This document shows positions 40,774 to 49,284 of a stretch of 64,000 bases of DNA, piece after piece. The stretch lies in NCBI GenBank assembly GCA_008729055.1, contig SDUX01000002.1, positions 4,615,874 through 4,679,873 of the forward strand, given 5' to 3'. The stretch is from Pyropia haitanensis (lineage: Eukaryota > Rhodophyta > Bangiophyceae > Bangiales > Bangiaceae). Below the pieces are notes generated by a model that worked only from the letters and a program-made list of their open reading frames with translations, did no database searches and was not told the origin of the DNA. Position 1 is the first letter of the stretch, and every line of letters starts with the position of its first letter. A program made the position numbers and the translations under genes.

Positions 40774-42240
40774 ATGCTGGCGCTCGCGCCAACGCAGCCC
40801 TCCCTCGCGGGGGGGCCGCGGTGCGGTTGGCTTTCCTCCCGCCCCGTGCCGGCCCTTTCGGGCATCGGTGAACTTTGCGCTCTGTGGAGCTGTGTTTCTT
40901 GGTCGCTGGTCGGTCCCCTGGTCGCCTTCGCCCTGGTTTCGGGGTCGCTCAAGGTTGCAGCTGGACTTCCTGGCGTCCTGGTGGTATCTGACAACGAGGA
41001 GGAGATCCGCCCTGTTACCCCGCCTCCTGGCGGCGGAGGCGGCGGTGCCGGTGCGAGCGGCGGCAACAACGCGGGCGGTACTGCCGGCGGTGGTGCTCCG
41101 CCTCCCCCCCCCCTACCCCCTCGTCTGCCACCGGGTGGCGGAGACGGCGGTGAACGCCCCCCCCGACGAAACCCCTCTCGCAACGCCCGTCCCGCCGTCT
41201 TGCTTGACGACGAGGACGACGAGGACGACGAGACCGACGACGAGTCGGACTACATCCCGACAGACGACGCCTCCTACGAGGACTATTCCTCGCAGGCCTA
41301 CCGTGAGCTCGAGCCGGCGGCCGACTTGTACGACCGCCGCTCCCGCCCCCCCGCCCCCGATTACTTTTCTCGCGCGGGCGAGCGTCGCGCGCTCAACCAC
41401 CGCGACCCCATCTGGGGCTTCGTTCTCCCGCCCACCCGTCCTACGGACCGCGGTGACCGTTTTCCGCGCCCCTTCCGCGTGCACAACGACTCCCGCTGGT
41501 CCGAGTCGTTCTCGTCTTCCCCTGCGCCTGTCATCGCGGACGCGCGCACGATCTACAACGCCTGCGCCTGGGTCCAGACGGTCCACAACCGCCTGCTTGA
41601 GGCCGAGTTGGACCGCCTTAACGGCGCGCTGTCCGCCCGGGAGCTGCTCAACGAAGTGATCTACACTCGTGCATCCTTGCACCAGTTGTTTCTCATCCTC
41701 GTCACGCGCTACCGCGTGTTAGCCGAACAGTCGTCTAACCCTACGCTGGCCGCCAACCTCCAAGACCTCCTCCTCGCCCCAGACGACGCGGACGGCATCT
41801 ACTGCCCTACCACGTCGTTTTTCCAGTCGGCCGTGCTCTCCCACCGCGCGTTTGTGATATCCCGCGAACAAGCGGACCGGGTGCAGGCCCGTCTTCGACC
41901 CCGCCGCCCCCCCGGCCCAGCCAACCCCAACGCCACAGCGCTGTCAGCCGCAGCCCGCCGCCGTCTTCGTCAAGCGCAGCGCAATGCCGCAGCGGCCGCG
42001 ACCGACGCCCGGCAGCCCCCCGGTAACCCGGGCGGCGGCAGCAATGGCGGCGGCCGAGGCGGCGGCGGCGGCGCTAACGGCACGGGTGGCGGCCGAGGCG
42101 GCAACGCCCGCGACGCGGGGACCGGTGGCGGTGGCGGCGGCGGCAGCGGCGGTGGCCGCCGCAACCAAGGAACCGGCGGCGGCAACGGCGGAGCCGCCGG
42201 CGGTGCAGGTGGCTCCGCGGCGCCCCCGTCCGCCGCGTAA
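40774..42240 (+). CDS. DIRS ORF1, gag-like protein
   Basis: 488 residues from the first in-frame ATG downstream of the TATA box; the frame extends left to 40489 inside A1. A hydrophobic N-terminal stretch (WSCVSWSLVGPLVAFALVSG) is odd for gag. A Pro/Gly-rich linker follows, then an acidic segment (DDEDDEDDETDDESDYIPTD) and a compact region with APVIADARTIYNACAWVQTV and HNRLLEAELDRLNGALSARE, LFLILVTRYRVLAEQSSNPT. This middle part resembles the conserved block of DIRS gag proteins. The C-terminus is Gly/Asn/Arg-rich (GGGRGGNARD), likely nucleic-acid binding. It overlaps ORF2 by 257 bp in the +1 frame, typical for DIRS. Confidence 0.75.
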   Translation: MLALAPTQPSLAGGPRCGWLSSRPVPALSGIGELCALWSCVSWSLVGPLVAFALVSGSLKVAAGLPGVLVVSDNEEEIRPVTPPPGGGGGGAGASGGNNAGGTAGGGAPPPPPLPPRLPPGGGDGGERPPRRNPSRNARPAVLLDDEDDEDDETDDESDYIPTDDASYEDYSSQAYRELEPAADLYDRRSRPPAPDYFSRAGERRALNHRDPIWGFVLPPTRPTDRGDRFPRPFRVHNDSRWSESFSSSPAPVIADARTIYNACAWVQTVHNRLLEAELDRLNGALSARELLNEVIYTRASLHQLFLILVTRYRVLAEQSSNPTLAANLQDLLLAPDDADGIYCPTTSFFQSAVLSHRAFVISREQADRVQARLRPRRPPGPANPNATALSAAARRRLRQAQRNAAAAATDARQPPGNPGGGSNGGGRGGGGGANGTGGGRGGNARDAGTGGGGGGGSGGGRRNQGTGGGNGGAAGGAGGSAAPPSAA

Positions 42241-44419
42241 CCGACCAAACGGGCGACCGGCCGCGCCCCCGCCCACGCAGCGACGGCGGTCGGGCCCCCC
42301 ACCTCGCGTGCCGGGTGGGGCGGCGACGAACCAGGCACGCAATCGCCGTCGGCGACCGCCCAAGGCGGCCCGGCTGGCGACTCAGCGGCGGTTGGCGGCG
42401 GAAGCCGCTCAAACCCCGCACACCGCGCACGCGTCGCGAGTCCGCGCGGCGCTGCAGCACTGGGTGGACATCGGCGCTCCCCCGTGGGTGCTGCGCGTCC
42501 TCCGGTACGGCTACAACATCCCTTGGCGAGCCCCACCGCCCCAACACCGGCGGGGCGCCTACCCTCAGCCGCCGAGCGACCTGGCGTTCGGCCACGCGAC
42601 AGCGGACGCCTGGGTTTCCCAGGGCTTCGTCCGCGAGTTGAGCCCCGCAGCCGCAGCCCAAGCCAAGGACGTGAGCCCCACCTTCGTAATCCACCACCCC
42701 AAGGACCGGCTCGTCGTCGACCTCTCAGCCAAGAATGCCTACATGGAGGATCGCCCGTTCACGTACGACAACCTGCCCCGTTTTGCCTCCCAGTTGCTGC
42801 CCGGCGACCATCTTATCAGCTGGGACATCTCGGACGCCTTCATGCACATCCCCTTGTCTCCGGCGGACCAGCGCCGTCTCTGTTTCCGCGTCGGCGAACG
42901 CTTCTTCTTCCCGCTGGTGCTGCCTTTCGGCATGAAGCTGTCGCCGTTCGTCTTCACCAAGGTGCTCCGCCCAGTCGTGGGCGCACTCCGCCGCGCCGGG
43001 CTCATCGTTCTGGCCTACATGGACGACTTTGGCGTTCGCCCTCCCGGGTCCGGGCCGGCGCCAAAACACCAAGCAACCGCCATACGGCGGTGGATTCTGA
43101 CGCTTTTTTCGCGGCTCGGGCTGTCCGTGCACCCCACCAAGGGTGCCGTCGAGGGCACGACGGCGCTGCCCTTGTTAGGCTACGTCCTCGACACCAAGCG
43201 GCAGCTGATCCTCTTGCCTCCCTCGAGGCTCGCCAGCCTGACGGCTGCCGCCCGCGTGCTGTCCTCAACCGCTTGCGCCTCCTCACGGCGCGTCTCGCTG
43301 AAGGACCTCCAGCGCTTCACCGGCAAGGCGGTTTCTTGCAGCTTGGCCGTGCCGGCCGGCCGTCTTTTTCTACAGCGCCTGTACGCTGCCCAACGCGGTC
43401 ACCTGCACGCCCGAACCGTCAAGTTGTCGCACGGCGCCATGAGGGATTTGACTTGGTGGCGGAACCTCGCTTCCTCCTCCCACGTGGGCCGTGCCCTCTG
43501 GCCCTCCCGCCTCGGTCTTCTCACGACCGACGCCTCTCCGTACGGCTGGGGCGGCCATTGGAACAACACGGTGCCCGCCTCCGGCTTCTTCGCCGCTGTG
43601 CACCGCCCGTCCCACATCAACGTCAAAGAGATCGAAGCAGTGACCCACTCCCTCCTGGCACTGCACCGTCATTACGACATCCACGACGGGCTCATCGACC
43701 TGGCCATCGACAGCCGAGTGGCCATGAGCTGCATCAACACCTTCGCTTCCCGCTCACCCGCCCTCAACGCCGCGCTGCGGCGGCTGTACGCGTTGTGTCG
43801 CTCCCTTGGGCTCACCCTCCGCGCCAGCTGGTTGGCGTCCCTCGCCAACATCTGGGCGGACCGGCTGAGCCGCGACCGCGACCGAACCGATTGGCGCTTG
43901 TCTCCCTCCGTCTTCGCCCGCCTCGAGGGCCTGTACGGCCCACACGAGGTGGACCTGTTTGCCACCAGCCTGGACACACACTGTCCCCGCTTTTATTCCT
44001 ACCCCGCCTCCCCGGGCTGCGACGGCATCGACGCATTCCGCCAGGACTGGTCAGAGGGGAACCTGTACGCCAACCCCCCCTTCGCCAAGATTCCGCTCGT
44101 CCTCAACAAGATCGCGGCGGACGCCGCGACCGTTACCCTGATCCTGCCCGTCTGGCAAGACCAGGAGTGGTGGCCAACCGCGGCCTCCCGTGCCAACGAG
44201 CTGTTCCTCTTGCCGCGGTCCGCGGGGCTGTGCGAACCTGGCCGCAACCAGCACGTCGTTCCCCGCCCGCATTGGCGGGCGGCCGTCTTCCGCTTCCGGA
44301 GCGGCGGCAAATCGCTGCCGACGAGTGGCGCGCCGATCAGCGCGCCGTCCTCGTCGACGCCGCTGGCCAAGATGGCCTTGCGGCCGCTGCCCTCGCCAAC
44401 CTGCGCAACCTCTCTCTAA
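41984..44419 (+). CDS. DIRS ORF2: reverse transcriptase, RNase H and Dam-like methyltransferase domain
   Basis: 811 residues from the ATG at 41984. The first 150 residues are Ala/Arg/Pro-rich. The RT region has VIHHPKDRLVVDLSAKNAYM, WDISDAFMHIPLSPADQRRL, LPFGMKLSPFVFTKVLRPVV and the catalytic box YMDD (Y345). RNase H follows: LLTTDASPYGWGGHW, HINVKEIEAVTHSLLALHRH, LAIDSRVAMSCINTF and NIWADRLSRD. The last 150 residues carry GPHEVDLFATSLDTHCPRFY and GNLYANPPFAK (NPPF at N697), the N6-adenine methyltransferase-like domain known only from DIRS-type elements among retroelements, with LILPVWQDQEWW after it. Function is copying of the element RNA; the methyltransferase role is unknown. No frameshift in the whole frame. 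Confidence 0.93.
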   Translation: MPQRPRPTPGSPPVTRAAAAMAAAEAAAAALTARVAAEAATPATRGPVAVAAAAAAVAAATKEPAAATAEPPAVQVAPRRPRPPRNRPNGRPAAPPPTQRRRSGPPPRVPGGAATNQARNRRRRPPKAARLATQRRLAAEAAQTPHTAHASRVRAALQHWVDIGAPPWVLRVLRYGYNIPWRAPPPQHRRGAYPQPPSDLAFGHATADAWVSQGFVRELSPAAAAQAKDVSPTFVIHHPKDRLVVDLSAKNAYMEDRPFTYDNLPRFASQLLPGDHLISWDISDAFMHIPLSPADQRRLCFRVGERFFFPLVLPFGMKLSPFVFTKVLRPVVGALRRAGLIVLAYMDDFGVRPPGSGPAPKHQATAIRRWILTLFSRLGLSVHPTKGAVEGTTALPLLGYVLDTKRQLILLPPSRLASLTAAARVLSSTACASSRRVSLKDLQRFTGKAVSCSLAVPAGRLFLQRLYAAQRGHLHARTVKLSHGAMRDLTWWRNLASSSHVGRALWPSRLGLLTTDASPYGWGGHWNNTVPASGFFAAVHRPSHINVKEIEAVTHSLLALHRHYDIHDGLIDLAIDSRVAMSCINTFASRSPALNAALRRLYALCRSLGLTLRASWLASLANIWADRLSRDRDRTDWRLSPSVFARLEGLYGPHEVDLFATSLDTHCPRFYSYPASPGCDGIDAFRQDWSEGNLYANPPFAKIPLVLNKIAADAATVTLILPVWQDQEWWPTAASRANELFLLPRSAGLCEPGRNQHVVPRPHWRAAVFRFRSGGKSLPTSGAPISAPSSSTPLAKMALRPLPSPTCATSL

Positions 44420-45354
44420 GAGACGCGACCGCAGCCAACTACGGCGCCGGTTGGGCGCGTTTCTGCGCCTTCTGCGCCCGTGGCCGTTACCGCGCCTTGC
44501 CCGCGTCGGCCTCCACGGTCGGCCGCTACGTGGCGTATCTATGGCTCCAAGGCACGGTGCAGCCGACCAGCGCCCGCACGTACCTGTCGCCCATTCGCAA
44601 ACGGCACCTCGCCGCCGGCTTCCCCAACCCGTGCGCGTCTGACCTCGTTGCCGAGGCGTTAGATGGCTTCACCAACGCGTGGCTCGACAAGCACGGTACC
44701 AAGCCCAAGCGCGTCGCCTTGCCCGCTGCCGTCGCCTGGCGTCTCGCCCAGCTGGCTTACGCCTCCGGTGACCGCCTTGTCCGCCTTCGTCTCACTGCTG
44801 TCGTGTCGCACTTCTTTATGTGCCGACGGGCCCAAGACGTGCTCAACCTCCGGGCTGCCGATGTCAGCCTCTCTCCTGACGGCGGACTTTCGTTCCAGAT
44901 TACCCGGTCCAAGACGGACGCCAAGCGTCCCGGTGGGGAGCGCATTGCGCACTATTATCCCCCATCCTCCTTTGCGTCGGTGCCCGACCTGCCGGTCCTC
45001 CTGCTGCGCCGTGCCCTTGCAGACCACGCTGTCCACCGTCGTCCCTGTGACCGGTTGTTCCCTGCCCCCGCCCGCGACGCCGGCGCCGTCATGTCCGGCT
45101 GGCTGCGCGCCGGCTTGCAGATGCTCGGCGTCGTGGCGCCCGTCGGCTCTGTCTACGCCAGCCACTCCTGTCGGAGCGGCGGCTGCACTGCTCTCCGCAC
45201 TGTCGGCAAAGAGCTTGACGCTGTGGCCCAGTGGGCCGGTATGACCATTGAGACATTGAACAAGAGCTACAATGACGCCCTGGCGGTTCCTTCCCTCGAG
45301 GCCCACTTCTTTTTTGGCCGTCTTCTTCCGCGCGCACTTCCTTTGCCCGCTTGA
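44302..45354 (+). CDS. DIRS ORF3: tyrosine recombinase
   Basis: The readable protein begins at about 44302, overlapping the end of ORF2 in the -1 frame; no ATG lies near the start, so it may be made by frameshifting, reinitiation or a spliced RNA. The N-terminal SAM-like domain reads LRNLSLRDATAANYGAGWAR, STVGRYVAYLWLQGTVQPTS and ARTYLSPIRKRHLAAGFPNP. The catalytic domain has LTAVVSHFFMCRRAQDVLNL (first Arg), FQITRSKTD (Lys in the beta hairpin), YASHSCRSGGCTALRTVGKE (H-x-x-R box) and MTIETLNKSYNDA (nucleophile Tyr). It inserts the circular DNA form by strand exchange at the TTAT core. It ends 17 bp before repeat B1. Confidence 0.88.
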   Translation, partial: RRQIAADEWRADQRAVLVDAAGQDGLAAAALANLRNLSLRDATAANYGAGWARFCAFCARGRYRALPASASTVGRYVAYLWLQGTVQPTSARTYLSPIRKRHLAAGFPNPCASDLVAEALDGFTNAWLDKHGTKPKRVALPAAVAWRLAQLAYASGDRLVRLRLTAVVSHFFMCRRAQDVLNLRAADVSLSPDGGLSFQITRSKTDAKRPGGERIAHYYPPSSFASVPDLPVLLLRRALADHAVHRRPCDRLFPAPARDAGAVMSGWLRAGLQMLGVVAPVGSVYASHSCRSGGCTALRTVGKELDAVAQWAGMTIETLNKSYNDALAVPSLEAHFFFGRLLPRALPLPA

Positions 45355-45370
45355 CGGCCTACTCCCTCTG

Positions 45371-45408
45371 ATGGCTATGCGGCGTCCCTCCTGCTCTACC
45401 TCTGTTAT
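45371..45408 (+). repeat. DIRS split direct repeat B1
   Basis: ATGGCTATGCGGCGTCCCTC onward, 38 bp, ending CTCTGTTAT. It is identical to 45893-45930. Its last four bases, TTAT, are also the first four of A2, so this junction looks like the circle junction used for integration. Confidence 0.92.
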
Positions 45409-45740
45409 GCATTGTTACTTGCCTTTGTCTCCGCGTAACTCCAATTCGAGCATCCAGGTCGGCGGCGGGCGGCCGAGAGTGCAAATTGCACCCACGGGCG
45501 GACGGTAGCAGCGACTGACACCCTTGCTGCGGCAAGGGCCGAGGCGGGCAGCCGAGGGCGTGCAGCACGCCCGAGAGCGGACGCGGGCTGCGGCGCACCA
45601 CGCTTGGTGCACTCGCCTGGAGCGGGCACGCGGTCGGTCTGTGGCGCCCTGGCCGGGCGCCCGCCGCCGGTATATAACTCCGCCGCTTCTCGCCGCTCTC
45701 CCCCTCTCGCCGGCCCGGCACGTCCGTCGTCTTCGCGCCT
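45405..45740 (+). repeat. DIRS split direct repeat A2
   Basis: 336 bp, no difference from A1 seen. It carries a second TATATAA at 45671-45677 pointing rightward, out of the element. Confidence 0.95.
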
Positions 45741-45892
45741 CCCGCCCACCTCCCTGCGCGACTATGCTCCGCACATCTGTCGTCTTCAGGTGGGCTGTTG
45801 GAGCGTTCGTGTTTTCTCCACGGACACGCGTTTGTATCCTTTGTTGTTTCTTTTCTTTTGTTTGCCGCAACCCAAAGAATAAAACACTGTCA
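45741..45892 (+). other. Spacer between A2 and B2 with a poly(A) signal
   Basis: 152 bp found once in the element. It ends with a T-rich stretch and AATAAA at 45879-45884 just before B2, so element transcripts probably end here. A short frame (ATGCTCCGCACATCTGTCG) follows the A2 promoter but is not convincing. Confidence 0.65.
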
Positions 45893-45930
45893 ATGGCTAT
45901 GCGGCGTCCCTCCTGCTCTACCTCTGTTAT
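45893..45930 (+). repeat. DIRS split direct repeat B2 and right end
   Basis: 38 bp identical to B1. It ends CTCTGTTAT, followed by flank CTCTCGACGC. The TTAT here and at 40370 marks the insertion core. Confidence 0.92.
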
Positions 45931-46129
45931 CTCTCGACGCGACCGTTACGGCGCTCCTCCACAGCCGGCCTCACAAGGAAAACAACCGTTCTTGGCGTTG
46001 TGCTGAGGCACCGTTTAAGCGGGCGCTACGCGGGGAAGGCGGCAGCCACAGCGCTGTGCGGTCAAAGCCGTGACCCCGGCCGTATCGAGCATACGCAAGC
46101 GAGACACAAACGATCCGCGGCTACGAGGC

Positions 46130-47807
46130 TCACTTGGCTCGCACCCGACGGATGGCGAGGGACAGCGGCGGCACCTTGCACAGCAACATACACACGGCCG
46201 CGACACCGAGCACCCCAAACGCCAGAAAGGAGGTAAAGACGGGGTTGTCCGCGTCGGCCGCGCGGGGCGCAACGAGCTTGACAAAGATGCCCAAGTGCAC
46301 GAGCGTCAGCGCCATGGTCAGCAGCCCGAGGAACGAGAAGACAAACTTGAACTCGGTCCACGACAAGCCGCTCGCGACCGCCGGGTTGGACGACATGGCC
46401 AGCACGAGATAAAAGGCGTACGCAATCACCCCAAACGCAATGTACGTGTAGTGGTCATACGTGGGCGTCCGCGTTGGCGACCGCCGCGGCGCGCCGTGCA
46501 GCGCGCCCGCGACGGCGTGCATCGTCGCCAGCCACCAGCCGACCATGCCGAGCTGCTTGCGGATGGCCAGCCACGACGCAAACGGCGCAGGGAAGGGCAC
46601 CTTGGCGGTGCCGCGCGCCAGCTGTACCGCCGCCGCAATGCTGCCGGGCAGGAACGTTGCGGCGAGGAGCACCGCCGCCACGTCGCCCACCGGCAGGAGG
46701 AGCCACCCATACCACAGCGCCGTCGTTTCGCGGCCCTGCGCGTAGAACGCGTTGGCCCAGTAGAGGCTCCACAGGAAGAGGACGGTGGCGCTGACGACGA
46801 CCGCCGCCACCCAGCCGTCAAAGAAGCGGTGGACGGACGTCTCTTGCGTGCGCGCCGTCGCCAGGCCGCCCGCGTCCATGGCGGAAAAGCCCATCCGGCG
46901 GGCCAGCCCCATCACCGCCGCCTTGGCCGCCCCGTCCTCGGCCGACGCGAAAACGATGGGCGGCGGCACCTGCGCGGTTCCCTCCTCCAGCGTGTACGCC
47001 GACACGTTGTTGAACGCCTTGACCACCGCCGCCGTCGGGCACGCGCCGGCGGCCACCACCGCCGCTAGCCGCTCGGCGGTGGACGTCCGCCCCGCGGCCG
47101 ACGCCGCCATTGCCGTGGCGCCGCCGTCCGCGTCGCCGCCGCGGCGCGTCACCGCGGCGGCCAGCCCCCGCACGGTGGTGCCAAACGATGGGCTGACGGG
47201 GTTGGCCACGTCCACCAGCACCTTGCCGTGCAGCGCCGCCGCGTGGTCGGTCACAAACGCCGCCGCGGCGGTGTGGGGGATGGCCAGTACCACCAGCGGG
47301 GCGGCCGCGGCGAGCGCGTCGGCGACGGGGAGCACCGCGCAGGGGAGCGCCCACGTGCTGCGGCCGGGCGTGGTGCCCGCGGGGGGGGGGAGCGCGACCC
47401 GACGACCACGGGCACACCGCACGAGGCCAGCCGCCGGGCAAACGCACGACCATACACGCCATTGCCTAGGTTGTGGCGCGGGGCAAGACGCAGCAAAGGG
47501 AACACAGCAGGAGTGCCGGCACCACCAGGTGGGAGCACGTCCAGGCGGTCAGTACCAGGTCCAGAGGCGGGACGCTCCGCTGCTCATCGCGTCAGACCAA
47601 TCGCCCCCCCACTCCCGAGCGGCACCCAATGGGCATAGGCACGGCAGACGTACCAATGACCGCGACCGACAGTCCCTCCTCGCCCACCGCCACCGCCGAG
47701 TGGGCGGCCTTGAGGTGCTCGGACGACGACGACGTGGACGGCGTCGTCGTCGTCTCACGGGGCGTCTCGGTCTCGCCAACGGGCGTCGCCCCGTCGGCCG
47801 CCGACAT
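46130..47807 (-). CDS. STEAP-like metalloreductase: NADPH/F420-type Rossmann domain plus ferric-reductase membrane domain
   Basis: Exon 1 is 47807-47654 (ATG, MSAADGATPVGETETPRETT ... GLSVAVIG) and exon 2 is 47465-46130. The 188-bp intron (GTACGT...CAACCTAG) splits a Gly codon inside the nucleotide-binding loop; joined, it reads SVAVIGNGVYGRAFARRLAS then CGVPVVVGSR, a GxGxxG-type fold start with the VGSR 2'-phosphate site. A 10-G run (47381-47390) shifts the frame; beyond it come ADALAAAAPLVVLAIPHTAA, GKVLVDVANPVSPSFGTTVR, CPTAAVVKAFNNVSAYTLEE and GLARRMGFSAMDAGGLATAR, as in STEAP and F420-dependent oxidoreductases. The C-terminal half has about six helices with His residues in TMHAVAGALH and LTLVHLGIF, likely heme ligands. 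Expected role: transmembrane reduction of Fe(III) or Cu(II). Alternative: a related ferric-reductase-like protein without metal specificity. Confidence 0.8.
47466..47653 (-). other. Intron of the STEAP-like gene, inside the Rossmann glycine loop
   Basis: 188 bp, from GTACGTCTGCC to GCCACAACCTAG on the minus strand, phase 1. Splicing restores VIGNGVYG exactly where the family requires GxGxxG/A. Confidence 0.85.
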
Positions 47808-48934
47808 GGTGCCGCCCGCCCCCACCGCCGCCCACCACCACCACCGTCCCGGTACGCCGGGCGCCTGTCCCACGGTTCCCACTCCACGCGGGAGGCCCCC
47901 AAACCGACGCGCGGCGTCCGTGCAAGGCGTGGGGCGGGGGCAGCCCCGGGGAGGACCCACGCGTGCGCGCCGCTGCGCGCCTCCCTCTGGCTGCCTGGCC
48001 ACGCCCGCCGCCGGCCGCCCTTTTTTATCGTGCCACCGCCCCGCCGGCGCGCCGTGCCGCGCTCGCCCACCGGCGAGTGCGTGCCGCAACCCGCCGCCGC
48101 CGCGCAAGGCGGACATGGGCGTGTGGGTGTGCGGGCGCAGGGCGGTGGGCGGGAGCGCAGCAGCCGTCACCAGCGGGGGCGGGGGGGGGGGGGGGGGCCC
48201 GCCCGTGGCGGTGCCGCACCGCCCGTGCCGCCCGCTACGGCACGGCAAGGCGGCACCCGCCGCGTGGCGTGGCTGGCGACACCCCCTGCCACCGCTCCTC
48301 CTCTCCCCCAACCACGTCGTGATGGAGGTAGGGAGATGGGGGTGGGCTGGTGGGCGAAGGGGGGGGGGAGGGGGAGTGGGGGAATGGGCGTCCGCCATGA
48401 TGGCCCCCTCGCGCGATGGCGACGGGCACGCCCGCGCCCGACGGTCGGCGCGAAGGCGGGCCGGCGGCGGGCGGGTGGGGCGTGGCGGACGGCCGGCGGC
48501 GGCCGCGGCCAGTGGTGGGCAGGCAGGCTGGGTAGGGGGCCCTGTGGGAGCGCACTCGTACGCACCGCAAGGGCGGGGGGGGGGGGGGGGAGTGGACGGT
48601 GGGCAGCCGCCGGACCCCTCTCCCTCACTGGCGGGCGGCGGGCGGCGGCACGCCGCGGCCACGTTGGCAGTGCGCTCCGCGCGTTACCGCCCCGTGTGCC
48701 GCGGGGCACCCCAGGCGGCGAGCGCCTATCGCCGCGGCGCGTACGGAGGGAGCCTCCCGTTTCCACGACGGCGGGGGCACGCCGCCTTGGCCCGCCCCCC
48801 CCCGTCCTCCCCCCCTACAAACGCCATTCCCGCCGGCCCACCGCCCCGATGGCCGGCGACCGCCGCCGCGGCCGCCGCGGCCGCCGTGCGCCCATCCGGT
48901 GCGGGGAGCCCAGACACGGGACGGCCGACGAGCC

Positions 48935-48981
<47 letters not shown>

Positions 48982-49284
48982 AGACGCGCCGCCGCCGGCG
49001 GAAAACCCGCCGCGGCGGCCAGAGATCCGCGCGACGCCGCGCGCGACGCGGCGGCCGTCGCCTGTCGGCGGCGGCGGCGCATCGGGGAGGTGGGGCGGTT
49101 GTCCTTCCACCCCCCTCCCCCCCCTCCGCTCCCCCCCCACTTCCCCCGCGGGGGACCACGCGCGCCGGTGGCGCCGTGGCGGGCCCGCGGCGGGCCGCTG
49201 GCGGCGTGCGGCGGGCCGCCCGCGGCGCCGCTGCACGCGCGACGACGCGAGGGGGGCGGCGCTCACCAAAACCCCCACGCGGGG
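47808..49284. other. Intergenic, homopolymer-rich
   Basis: No gene resolved. G-runs at about 48181-48196 and 48577-48590 and a CGG array at about 48935-48980 stand out. Promoter of the STEAP-like gene should be near 47.8-48.0 kb. Confidence 0.4.

Larger units (their letters stand above)
40370..45930 (+). mobile_element. Complete DIRS-type (PAT-like) tyrosine-recombinase retroelement
   Basis: A 5.56-kb element with split direct repeats in the order A1 - ORFs - B1 - A2 - spacer - B2. A1 (40370-40705) and A2 (45405-45740) are 336 bp and look identical base for base. B1 (45371-45408) and B2 (45893-45930) are 38 bp and identical. Three overlapping ORFs encode a gag-like protein, RT-RNase H with a Dam-like methyltransferase domain, and a tyrosine recombinase instead of a DDE integrase. 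The left end, the B1/A2 junction and the right end all share TTAT. No target duplication is present, as expected for recombinase insertion. Identical repeats and intact ORFs suggest a young, possibly active copy. It lies between the ATP-grasp and STEAP-like genes. Confidence 0.92.

Noticed and set aside
44290..44419. Canonical -1 ribosomal frameshift site between DIRS ORF2 and ORF3
   Set aside because: No X XXY YYZ heptamer in the right frame was found in the overlap; the closest word (GGCAAAT) does not fit.
40370..45740. LTR retrotransposon with 336-bp long terminal repeats
   Set aside because: The repeats are not at both outer ends (B1, A2 and B2 lie at the right), there is no DDE integrase or protease, and a tyrosine recombinase is encoded. 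No target-site duplication is seen.
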